This document shows positions 45,301 to 56,032 of a DNA stretch of 64,000 nt, piece after piece. Made by a program: the position numbers and the translations under genes. The notes beneath the pieces are model-generated. The model was given only the letters and a program-made list of their open reading frames with translations, was not told the DNA's origin and made no database searches. Positions within the stretch are counted from its first letter, which is position 1; every line of letters begins with the position of its first letter. Source of the DNA: Pollenia angustigena (lineage: Eukaryota > Arthropoda > Insecta > Diptera > Polleniidae); assembly GCA_930367215.1 (NCBI GenBank), contig OV884060.1:208323253-208387252 (forward strand), given 5' to 3'.

Positions 45301-48178
45301 CCCTTCGATCTCAGGGAATCAAACCTAATGGAAAATGAAGGCTATGGACAGGGCTACAATATCCTATAAGCACTTTTTCCAAATTGTATTTGTGAAAATT
45401 TTTATACATTTTTGAAAATTTGACTTAGAGTGAAATTCTCTTGAAAGTGCTGTGTGAGGGATATGGCCACTGTGTCCAAACCCTTCGATCTCAGGGAATC
45501 AGACCTAATGGAAAATGAAGGCTATGGACAGGGCTACAATATCCTATAAGCACTTTTTCCAAATTGTATTTGTGAAAATTTTTATACATTTTTGAAAATT
45601 AGACTTAGAGTGAAATTCTCTTGAAAGTGCTGTGTGAGGGATATGGCCACTGTGTCCAAACCCTTCGATCTCAGGGAATCAAACCTAATGGAAAATGAAG
45701 GCTATGGACAGGGCTACAATATCCTATAAGCACTTTTTCCAAATTGTATTTGTGAAAATTTTTATACATTTTTGAAAATTTGACTTAGAGTGAAATTCTC
45801 TTGAAAGTGCTGTGTGAGGGATATGGCCACTGTGTCCAAACCCTTCGATCTCAGGGAATCAAACCTAATGGAAAATGAAGGCTAGGGACAGGGCTACAAT
45901 ATCCTTTAAGCACTTTTTCCAAATTGTATTTGTGAAAATTTTTATACATTTTTGAAAATTTGACTTAGAGTGAAATTCTCTTGAAAGTGCTGTGTAAGGG
46001 ATATGGCCACCGTGTCCAAACCCTTCGATCTCAGGGAATCAAACCTAATGGAAAATGAAGGCTATGGACAGGGCTACAATATCCTATAAGCACTTTTTCC
46101 AAATTGTATTTGTGAAAATTTTTATACATTTTTGAAAATTTGACTTAGAGTGAAATTCTCTTGAAAGTGCTGTGTGAGGGATATGGCCACTGTGTCCAAA
46201 CCCTTCGATCTCAGGGAATCAAACCTAATGGAAAATGAAGGCTATCGACAGGGCTACAATACCCTATAAGCACTTTTTCCAAATTGTATTTGTGAAAATT
46301 TTTATACATTTTTGAAAATTTGACTTAGAGTGAAATTCTCTTGAAAGTGCTGTGTGAGGGATATGGCCACTGTGTCCAAACCCTTCGATCTCAGGGAATC
46401 AAACCTAATGGAAAATGAAGGCTATGGACAGGGCTACAATATCCTATAAGCACTTTTTCCAAATTGTATTTGTGAAAATTTTTATACATTTTTGAAAATT
46501 TGACTTAGAGTGAAATTCTCTTGAAAGTGCTGTGTGAGGGATATGGCCACTGTGTCCAAACCCTTCGATCTCAGGGAATCAAACCTAATGGAAAATGAAG
46601 GCTATGGACAGGGCTACAATATCCTATAAGCACTTTTTCCAAATTGTATTTGTGAAAATTTTTATACATTTTTGAAAATTTGACTTAGAGTGAAATTCTC
46701 TTGAAAGTGCTGTGTGAGGGATATGGCCACTGTGTCCAAACCCTTCGATCTCAGGGAATCAAACCTAATGGAAAATGAAGGCTATGGACAGGGCTACAAT
46801 ATCCTATAAGCACTTTTTCCAAATTGTATTTGTGAAAATTTTTATACATTTTTGAAAATTTGACTTAGAGTGAAATTCTCTTGAAAGTGCTGTGTGAGGG
46901 ATATGGCCACTGTGTCCAAACCCTTCGATCTCAGGGAATCAGACCTAATGGAAAATGAAGGCTATGGACAGGGCTACAATATCCTATAAGCACTTTTTCC
47001 AAATTGTATTTGTGAAAATTTTTATACATTTTTGAAAATTAGACTTAGAGTGAAATTCTCTTGAAAGTGCTGTGTGAGGGATATGGCCACTGTGTCCAAA
47101 CCCTTCGATCTCAGGGAATCAAACCTAATGGAAAATGAAGGCTATGGACAGGGCTACAATATCCTATAAGCACTTTTTCCAAATTGTATTTGTGAAAATT
47201 TTTATACATTTTTGAAAATTTGACTTAGAGTGAAATTCTCTTGAAAGTGCTGTGTGAGGGATATGGCCACTGTGTCCAAACCCTTCGATCTCAGGGAATC
47301 AAACCTAATGGAAAATGAAGGCTAGGGACAGGGCTACAATATCCTTTAAGCACTTTTTCCAAATTGTATTTGTGAAAATTTTTATACATTTTTGAAAATT
47401 TGACTTAGAGTGAAATTCTCTTGAAAGTGCTGTGTGAGGGATATGGCCACTGTGTCCAAACCCTTCGATCTCAGGGAATCAAACCTAATGGAAAATGAAG
47501 GCTATGGACAGGGCTACAATATCCTATAAGCACTTTTTCCAAATTGTATTTGTGAAAATTTTTATACATTTTTGAAAATTTGACTTAGAGTGAAATTCTC
47601 TTGAAAGTGCTGTGTGAGGGATATGGCCACTGTGTCCAAACCCTTCGATCTCAGGGAATCAAACCTAATGGAAAATGAAGGCTATCGACAGGGCTACAAT
47701 ACCCTATAAGCACTTTTTCCAAATTGTATTTGTGAAAATTTTTATACATTTTTGAAAATTTGACTTAGAGTGAAATTCTCTTGAAAGTGCTGTGTGAGGG
47801 ATATGGCCACTGTGTCCAAACCCTTCGATCTCAGGGAATCAAACCTAATGGAAAATGAAGGCTATGGACAGGGCTACAATATCCTATAAGCACTTTTTCC
47901 AAATTGTATTTGTGAAAATTTTTATACATTTTTGAAAATTTGACTTAGAGTGAAATTCTCTTGAAAGTGCTGTGTGAGGGATATGGCCACTGTGTCCAAA
48001 CCCTTCGATCTCAGGGAATCAAACCTAATGGAAAATGAAGGCTATGGACAGGGCTACAATATCCTATAAGCACTTTTTCCAAATTGTATTTGTGAAAATT
48101 TTTATACATTTTTGAAAATTTGACTTAGAGTGAAATTCTCTTGAAAGTGCTGTGTGAGGGATATGGCCACTGTGTCCA
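39302..48178 (+). repeat. 180 bp satellite, left arm, about 49 copies
   Basis: Head-to-tail units of exactly 180 bp, starting GACTTAGAGTGAAATTCTCT and containing GGATATGGCCACTGTGTCC, CGATCTCAGGGAATCAAACC and AAGCACTTTTTCCAAATTGT. Most units differ at no more than a few sites. Diagnostic variants are AGACTTAG for TGACTTAG, CAGACC for CAAACC, GCTAGGGACA with CCTTTAAG, and GCTATCGACA with ACCCTATAAG. Runs of these variants recur together, giving higher-order structure. No open frame crosses a unit. Confidence 0.95.
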
Positions 48179-48224
48179 TAGCCTTCATTTTCCATTAGGT
48201 TTGATTCCCTGAGATCGAAGGGTT
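48179..48224. other. Loop at the centre of the palindrome
   Basis: 46 bp between complementary arms, made of satellite sequence in right-arm orientation (TAGCCTTCATTTTCCATTAG onward). Left-arm TGTGTCCA runs straight into right-arm TGTCCATAG, so TGTCCA (48173-48178) is a 6 bp microhomology shared by both satellite phases at the switch point. Confidence 0.85.
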
Positions 48225-51200
48225 TGGACACAGTGGCCATATCCCTCACACAGCACTTTCAAGAGAATTTCACTCTAAGTCAAATTTTCAAAAATGTATA
48301 AAAATGTTCACAAACACAATTTGGAAAAAGTGCTTATAGGATATTGTAGCCCTGTCCATAGCCTTCATTTTCCATTAGGTTTGATTCCCTGAGATCGAAG
48401 GGTTTGGACACAGTGGCCATATCCCTCACACAGCACTTTCAAGAGAATTTCACTCTAAGTCAAATTTTCAAAAATGTATAAAAATGTTCACAAACACAAT
48501 TTGGAAAAAGTGCTTATAGGATATTGTAGCCCTGTCCATAGCCTTCATTTTCCATTAGGTTTGATTCCCTGAGATCGAAGGGTTTGGACACAGTGGCCAT
48601 ATCCCTCACACAGCACTTTCAAGAGAATTTCACTCTAAGTCAAATTTTCAAAAATGTATAAAAATTTTCACAAATACAATTTGGAAAAAGTGCTTATAGG
48701 ATATTGTAGCCCTGTCCATAGCCTTCATTTTCCATTAGGTTTGATTCCCTGAGATCGAAGGGTTTGGACACAGTGGCCATATCCCTCACACAGCACTTTC
48801 AAGAGAATTTCACTCTAAGTCAAATTTTCAAAAATGTATAAAAATTTTCACAAATACAATTTGGAAAAAGTGCTTATAGGATATTGTAGCCCTGTCCATA
48901 GCCTTCATTTTCCATTAGGTTTGATTCCCTGAGATCGAAGGGTTTGGACACAGTGGCCATATCCCTCACACAGCACTTTCAAGAGAATTTCACTCTAAGT
49001 CTAATTTTCAAAAATGTATAAAAATTTTCACAAATACAATTTGGAAAAAGTGCTTATAGGATATTGTAGCCCTGTCCATAGCCTTCATTTTCCATTAGGT
49101 TTGATTCCCTGAGATCGAAGGGTTTGGACACAGTGGCCATATCCCTCACACAGCACTTTCAAGAGAATTTCACTCTAAGTCAAATTTTCAAAAATGTATA
49201 AAAATTTTCACAAATACAATTTGGAAAAAGTGCTTATAGGATATTGTAGCCCTGTCCATAGCCTTCATTTACGATTAGGTTTGATTCCCTGAGATCGAAG
49301 GGTTGGACACAGTGGCCATATCCCTCACACAGCACTTTCAAGAGAATTTCACTCTAAGTCAAATTTTCAAAAATGTATAAAAATTTTCACAAATACAATT
49401 TGGAAAAAGTGCTTATAGGATATTGTAGCCCTGTCCATAGCCTTCATTTTCCATTAGGTTTGATTCCCTGAGATCGAAGGGTTTGGACACAGTGGCCATA
49501 TCCCTCACACAGCACTTTCAAGAGAATTTCACTCTAAGTCAAATTTTCAAAAATGTATAAAAATTTTCACAAATACAATTTGGAAAAAGTGCTTATAGGA
49601 TATTGTAGCCCTGTCCATAGCCTTCATTTTCCATTAGGTTTGATTCCCTGAGATCGAAGGGTTTGGACACAGTGGCCATATCCCTCACACAGCACTTTCA
49701 AGAGAATTTCACTCTAAGTCAAATTTTCAAAAATGTATAAAAATTTTCACAAATACAATTTGGAAAAAGTGCTTATAGGATATTGTAGCCCTGTCCATAG
49801 CCTTCATTTTCCATTAGGTTTGATTCCCTGAGATCGAAGGGTTTGGACACAGTGGCCATATCCCTCACACAGCACTTTCAAGAGAATTTCACTCTAAGTC
49901 TAATTTTCAAAAATGTATAAAAATTTTCACAAATACAATTTGGAAAAAGTGCTTATAGGATATTGTAGCCCTGTCCATAGCCTTCATTTTCCATTAGGTT
50001 TGATTCCCTGAGATCGAAGGGTTTGGACACAGTGGCCATATCCCTCACACAGCACTTTCAAGAGAATTTCACTCTAAGTCAAATTTTCAAAAATGTATAA
50101 AAATTTTCACAAATACAATTTGGAAAAAGTGCTTATAGGATATTGTAGCCCTGTCCATAGCCTTCATTTTCGATTAGGTTTGATTCCCTGAGATCGAAGG
50201 GTTTGGACACAGTGGCCATATCCCTCACACAGCACTTTCAAGAGAATTTCACTCTAAGTCTAATTTTCAAAAATGTATAAAAATTTTCACAAATACAATT
50301 TGGAAAAAGTGCTTATAGGATATTGTAGCCCTGTCCATAGCCTTCATTTTCCATTAGGTCTGATTCCCTGAGATCGAAGGGTTTGGACACAGTGGCCATA
50401 TCCCTCACACAGCACTTTCAAGAGAATTTCACTCTAAGTCAAATTTTCAAAAATGTATAAAAATTTTCACAAATACAATTTGGAAAAAGTGCTTATAGGA
50501 TATTGTAGCCCTGTCCCTAGCCTTCATTTTCCATTAGGTTTGATTCCCTGAGATCGAAGGGTTTGGACACAGTGGCCATATCCCTCACACAGCACTTTCA
50601 AGAGAATTTCACTCTAAGTCAAATTTTCAAAAATGTATAAAAATTTTCACAAATACAATTTGGAAAAAGTGCTTATAGGATATTGTAGCCCTGTCCATAG
50701 CCTTCATTTTCCATTAGGTTTGATTCCCTGAGATCGAAGGGTTTGGACACAGTGGCCATATCCCTCACACAGCACTTTCAAGAGAATTTCACTCTAAGTC
50801 AAATTTTCAAAAATGTATAAAAATTTTCACAAATACAATTTGGAAAAAGTGCTTATAGGATATTGTAGCCCTGTCCATAGCCTTCATTTTCCATTAGGTT
50901 TGATTCCCTGAGATCGAAGGGTTTGGACACAGTGGCCATATCCCTCACACAGCACTTTCAAGAGAATTTCACTCTAAGTCAAATTTTCAAAAATGTATAA
51001 AAATGTTCACAAACACAATTTGGAAAAAGTGCTTATAGGATATTGTAGCCCTGTCCATAGCCTTCATTTTCCATTAGGTTTGATTCCCTGAGATCGAAGG
51101 GTTTGGACACAGTGGCCATATCCCTCACACAGCACTTTCAAGAGAATTTCACTCTAAGTCAAATTTTCAAAAATGTATAAAAATTTTCACAAATACAATT

Positions 51201-54200
51201 TGGAAAAAGTGCTTATAGGATATTGTAGCCCTGTCCATAGCCTTCATTTTCCATTAGGTTTGATTCCCTGAGATCGAAGGGTTTGGACACAGTGGCCATA
51301 TCCCTCACACAGCACTTTCAAGAGAATTTCACTCTAAGTCAAATTTTCAAAAATGTATAAAAATTTTCACAAATACAATTTGGAAAAAGTGCTTATAGGA
51401 TTGTAGCCCTGTCCATAGCCTTCATTTTCCATTAGGTTTGATTCCCTGAGATCGAAGGGTTTGGACACAGTGGCCATATCCCTCACACAGCACTTTCAAG
51501 AGAATTTCACTCTAAGTCTAATTTTCAAAAATGTATAAAAATTTTCACAAATACAATTTGGAAAAAGTGCTTATAGGATATTGTAGCCCTGTCCATAGCC
51601 TTCATTTTCCATTAGGTTTGATTCCCTGAGATCGAAGGGTTTGGACACAGTGGCCATATCCCTCACACAGCACTTTCAAGAGAATTTCACTCTAAGTCAA
51701 ATTTTCAAAAATGTATAAAAATTTTCACAAATACAATTTGGAAAAAGTGCTTATAGGATATTGTAGCCCTGTCCATAGCCTTCATTTTCCATTAGGTTTG
51801 ATTCCCTGAGATCGAAGGGTTTGGACACAGTGGCCATATCCCTCACACAGCACTTTCAAGAGAATTTCACTCTAAGTCAAATTTTCAAAAATGTATAAAA
51901 ATTTTCACAAATACAATTTGGAAAAAGTGCTTATAGGATATTGTAGCCCTGTCCATAGCCTTCATTTTCCATTAGGTTTGATTCCCTGAGATCGAAGGGT
52001 TTGGACACAGTGGCCATATCCCTCACACAGCACTTTCAAGAGAATTTCACTCTAAGTCAAATTTTCAAAAATGTATAAAAATTTTCACAAATACAATTTG
52101 GAAAAAGTGCTTATAGGATATTGTAGCCCTGTCCATAGCCTTCATTTTCCATTAGGTTTGATTCCCTGAGATCGAAGGGTTTGGACACAGTGGCCATATC
52201 CCTCACACAGCACTTTCAAGAGAATTTCACTCTAAGTCAAATTTTCAAAAATGTATAAAAATTTTCACAAATACAATTTGGAAAAAGTGCTTATAGGATA
52301 TTGTAGCCCTGTCCATAGCCTTCATTTTCCATTAGGTTTGATTCCCTGAGATCGAAGGGTTTGGACACAGTGGCCATATCCCTCACACAGCACTTTCAAG
52401 AGAATTTCACTCTAAGTCTAATTTTCAAAAATGTATAAAAATTTTCACAAATACAATTTGGAAAAAGTGCTTATAGGATATTGTAGCCCTGTCCATAGCC
52501 TTCATTTTCCATTAGGTTTGATTCCCTGAGATCGAAGGGTTTGGACACAGTGGCCATATCCCTCACACAGCACTTTCAAGAGAATTTCACTCTAAGTCAA
52601 ATTTTCAAAAATGTATAAAAATTTTCACAAATACAATTTGGAAAAAGTGCTTATAGGATATTGTAGCCCTGTCCATAGCCTTCATTTTCCATTAGGTTTG
52701 ATTCCCTGAGATCGAAGGGTTTGGACACAGTGGCCATATCCCTCACACAGCACTTTCAAGAGAATTTCACTCTAAGTCAAATTTTCAAAAATGTATAAAA
52801 ATTTTCACAAATACAATTTGGAAAAAGTGCTTATAGGATATTGTAGCCCTGTCCATAGCCTTCATTTTCCATTAGGTTTGATTCCCTGAGATCGAAGGGT
52901 TTGGACACAGTGGCCATATCCCTCACACAGCACTTTCAAGAGAATTTCACTCTAAGTCAAATTTTCAAAAATGTATAAAAATTTTCACAAATACAATTTG
53001 GAAAAAGTGCTTATAGGATATTGTAGCCCTGTCCATAGCCTTCATTTTCCATTAGGTTTGATTCCCTGAGATCGAAGGGTTTGGACACAGTGGCCATATC
53101 CCTCACACAGCACTTTCAAGAGAATTTCACTCTAAGTCTAATTTTCAAAAATGTATAAAAATTTTCACAAATACAATTTGGAAAAAGTGCTTATAGGATA
53201 TTGTAGCCCTGTCCATAGCTTTCATTTTCCATTAGGTTTGATTCCCTGAGATCGAAGGGTTTGGACACAGTGGCCATATCCCTCACACAGCACTTTCAAG
53301 AGAATTTCACTCTAAGTCAAATTTTCAAAAATGTATAAAAATTTTCACAAATACAATTTGGAAAAAGTGCTTATAGGATATTGTAGCCCTGTCCCTAGCC
53401 TTCATTTTCCATTAGGTTTGATTCCCTGAGATCGAAGGGTTTGGACACAGTGGCCATATCCCTCACACAGCACTTTCAAGAGAATTTCACTCTAAGTCAA
53501 ATTTTCAAAAATGTATAAAAATTTTCACAAATACAATTTGGAAAAAGTGCTTATAGGATATTGTAGCCCTGTCCATAGCCTTCATTTTCCATTAGGTTTG
53601 ATTCCCTGAGATCGAAGGGTTTGGACACAGTGGCCATATCCCTCACACAGCACTTTCAAGAGAATTTCACTCTAAGTCAAATTTTCAAAAATGTATAAAA
53701 ATTTTCACAAATACAATTTGGAAAAAGTGCTTATAGGATATTGTAGCCCTGTCCATAGCCTTCATTTTCCATTAGGTTGGATTCCCTGAGATCGAAGGGT
53801 TTGGACACAGTGGCCATATCCCTCACACAGCACTTTCAAGAGAATTTCACTCTAAGTCAAATTTTCAAAAATGTATAAAAATTTTCACAAATACAATTTG
53901 GAAAAAGTGCTTATAGGATATTGTAGCCCTGTCCATAGCCTTCATTTTCCATTAGGTTTGATTCCCTGAGATCGAAGGGTTTGGACACAGTGGCCATATC
54001 CCTCACACAGCACTTTCAAGAGAATTTCACTCTAAGTCAAATTTTCAAAAATGTATAAAAATTTTCACAAATACAATTTGGAAAAAGTGCTTATAGGATA
54101 TTGTAGCCCTGTCCATAGCCTTCATTTTCCATTAGGTTTGATTCCCTGAGATCGAAGGGTTTGGACACAGTGGCCATATCCCTCACACAGCACTTTCATG

Positions 54201-54219
54201 AGAATTTCACTCTAAGTCG
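48225..54219 (-). repeat. 180 bp satellite, right arm, about 33 copies
   Basis: The same 180 bp satellite in opposite orientation. It carries a few length changes not seen on the left: a 1 bp loss near 49305 and a 2 bp loss near 51400. Variants such as AAATGTTCACAAACACAATT (48304, 48484, 51003) are confined to this arm, and the order of shared variants differs from the left arm. The arms are therefore not simple mirror copies. Confidence 0.95.
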
Positions 54220-54446
54220 TATTTTTTCAAAAATCATAAATTTTAATATAAAAAGACTAACTAAATATCTAATTAGTTTTAAATATTAAATAAAAATTAT
54301 TAATTTTTCATAAAAACTGTAAAATTTCGTATAAATAGTCGTATTTTCTTTATAATACGCATGCGATATTTTTTTAAAATATTTTTTATCGCATGCGATA
54401 TTTTTTAAAAACATATTTAACTTTTCATATTTATCTTCACACACGT
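54220..54446 (-). repeat. Right unique terminal inverted repeat of the giant element
   Basis: Complement of 39074-39301, with the same ATCGCATGCG words and ending CATATTTATCTTCACACACG followed by T. Near-perfect identity implies recent insertion or ongoing gene conversion between the ends. Confidence 0.85.
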
Positions 54447-54489
54447 CGACGGTTCTAATTTCGCCGCCGTTTGAAAAATAATTTTTATA

Positions 54490-54700
54490 ACAATAATAAT
54501 AATTAATTAGTATTGTGGTTATTTTGTTGAACTATTTATGGTTTTTAATCCAAATTTTTAATATTTTTAATTAGGCTTAAGTTCATCAAATTTAATTAAT
54601 TAATTAAATTAATTAAATTTGATGAACTGAATTAAATTAATTAAATTTGATGAACTTAAGCCTAATTAAAAATATTAAAAATTTGGATTGAATAATAATA
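54490..54700. repeat. Inverted pair of SINE tails
   Basis: TTTTTAATCCAAATTTTTAA in the left half is the complement of the SINE tail. After AAATTTGATGAACT and several TTAATTAA words, the same tail resumes in forward orientation (GATGAACTTAAGCCTAATTA, AAAATTTGGATTG). Two copies of the 3' part of the SINE therefore lie tail to tail. Confidence 0.7.
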
Positions 54701-55029
54701 ATTTTAGTAAATTTTGGTCGCCGTCAACGTTATGTGCTACTGGCGTTCTCAATGTCTGCAATGTCAAATCGGCTTCGAGTGCAATGTTATGGCATTTATA
54801 ACGTAACGACGTAATCTCTTTTGATAGTTTTCGACATTAGTTACAGACACACTTTTCTCACTTTTCGAGAAACGATGGAATATTTTGTGTCACATCTTTT
54901 CGACGCGAGAAGTTCTCACTATAGTTACAGAACATGAGTACAGATCAAAAATAGTTGAAATTTGTTTTCTTTTTTGAAATCCTGTATTTTATGCAACACG
55001 TTTTGGATTTTTTTTTTTTAATTTGTCGG

Positions 55030-55583
55030 GCTATTTTTCGTTCCACATGTTAATTTTACTTTCTGCCATATCAATTAATTTGAGTTGACTATTAAGTGAA
55101 CTGAATAGTTCCAATTTAGTTATTGTTTCACCAATATATCCGAAGTTGGAAAATGCAAATGCTTATTGACTTTTGATGTTATTTAAATTTAATATTTCTT
55201 TTACTTTTTTTATTGCATAAGCATCGGTAGCAACAAGTTCTTCAATATCATTCTTAAATTGCTCAAAGTTTTCTTAATAGAATTCTGAAACATCTATCCA
55301 GTTCATCTTCTTGTTAAAACTGGCTGCGGTGGTGAAGGTACTTAGAGATACATTTTATTAAAAATTGCAACTCGTTAAGGAGCCTTTAAAAATATTTTTT
55401 CTCGTATGAAACCAATAAATCAATATTATCGAATTGGCGTCTAATTTCCTCTGCAACTCGTTGTAAATCATGTGCCAAGCAAGTAACATGTAACAGTTTT
55501 GGATAAATTGTTTTAGGACAATTGGCAGGCTTAACCACGTAAGGTGCTGCATCGGTTAAAAATATAAGTATCTTTTGTTGCAA
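55030..55583 (-). pseudogene. hAT-1 transposase fragment
   Basis: On the minus strand, successive pieces read ILIFLTDAAPYVVKP, YPKLLHVTCLAHDLQRVAEE and IRRQFDNIDLLVSYEKK (55583 to 55386). After a frameshift come FEQFKNDIEELVATDAYAIK, a stop, AFAFSNFGYIGETITKLE and LIDMAESKINMWNE (to about 55030). LTDAAPYM-K...YP-L-HVTCLAH-LHRVAEEIR is a conserved core stretch of an insect hAT transposase family, including the C-x2-H motif (CLAH) of the hAT RNase H-like domain. The N-terminal zinc finger and the C-terminal dimerisation region are missing. Frameshifts and stops make it inactive. Confidence 0.8.
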
Positions 55584-56032
55584 TCTTGTATTTTAAGCAG
55601 AGCTAAAAAAAATTTTTTAATTAATTTAAAAAAAAATTGTTTTTGAAGATTTTTTTTTGTATGCAATTTCGACATTTTTTGAAGAAATTTTTTTATAATA
55701 TGGAAATTTAAAAAAATTTATCACTCAAAAATGTTTAAATATGCAAAAATATGCATTTAAAACCAAAATATGCAAAAATATGCATTTTCACCAAAATATG
55801 CAACAATATGCAAAAACAAATCGATGCCATTTTAATGCATATTTAATGATTCGGAAAGATAATTGGTCGACATCGATTTTAGACTATCGACAAAAAACAT
55901 GCATTTGCATGGAAACCGCATCCCTACTAATAGCCAACATAACTATACTTAAATAACGTATAAGAAGACCAATTATTTCTGTTTGACTTTTTGAACAGAA
56001 ATTTTGATAATAACTGTTATTTTCGATCCCTG

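Larger units (their letters stand above)
39074..54446. mobile_element. Giant foldback-like element with satellite arms (15.4 kb)
   Basis: Both ends read ACGTGTGTGAAGATAAATAT inward. A perfect 9 bp duplication CGACGGTTC flanks them at 39065-39073 and 54447-54455. Each arm starts with a unique segment of about 228 bp, apparently identical between ends, then turns into tandem 180 bp satellite units. The arms meet in opposite orientation around a 46 bp loop. There is no coding sequence. Drosophila FB elements likewise have inverted arms made of tandem repeats and 9 bp duplications, so an FB/Mutator-like mechanism is likely. The terminal GTGTGTGAAGATAAATA is shared with the 882 bp element at 37220-38101. 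Confidence 0.85.
38246..54940. mobile_element. CATGTTCTGTAAC-ended element carrying the giant palindrome
   Basis: The left end TGCCCATGTTCTGTAACT and right end (complement TACTCATGTTCTGTAACT) sit where a hAT-1 copy is broken; CAG flanks both sides. AGTGTGTCTGTAAC also recurs inverted in both subterminal regions (38428-38441 and 54842-54855). The native element is about 1.3 kb; the rest is the MITE at 38630 and the foldback element at 39074. The 3 bp duplication is too short to be conclusive. Confidence 0.6.
32184..55926. mobile_element. hAT-1 copy split by three insertions
   Basis: Left end TAGGGATGAGATTTTCATG at 32184 and right end with CATGCATTTGCATGGAAACC and GCATCCCTA at 55926. The flanking octamers CTAATAAC and CTAATAGC match at 7 of 8. 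Pieces 32184-32365, 37127-37219, 38111-38245 and 54941-55926 align in order with the compact copy at 59923-61012, breaking exactly where the three inserts carry their own target duplications. About 1.4 kb of native sequence remains. A minus-strand transposase relic is in the last piece. Confidence 0.85.
29903..56032. mobile_element. Outermost element of a nested stack, CAGGGACC ends
   Basis: The left end CAGGGACCGTGACTGTTATG matches one terminus of the compact copy at 58406-58958 (complement of its right end, CAGGGACCGTAACAGTTATT). The right end (complement CAGGGATCGAAAATAACAGT) matches the other terminus of that copy (CAGGGACCGAAAATAACAGT). Two different but complementary termini in the correct opposite order suggest one element whose interior was inflated to 26.1 kb by insertions. 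No target duplication is visible, so the assignment is inferential. Confidence 0.55.

Noticed and set aside
48064..48249. 61-codon minus-strand frame crossing the palindrome centre
   Set aside because: It exists only because the satellite is read through the switch point; there is no domain and no unit-wide frame.
39302..54219. CRISPR-like array of repeats
   Set aside because: Units are 180 bp head-to-tail with no unique spacers, in eukaryotic AT-rich DNA; this is satellite, not CRISPR.
39074..54446. The palindrome as a pure assembly or sequencing artefact
   Set aside because: Unequal arm lengths, arm-specific variants and a perfect 9 bp flanking duplication favour a real element, although long-read confirmation is still the decisive test.
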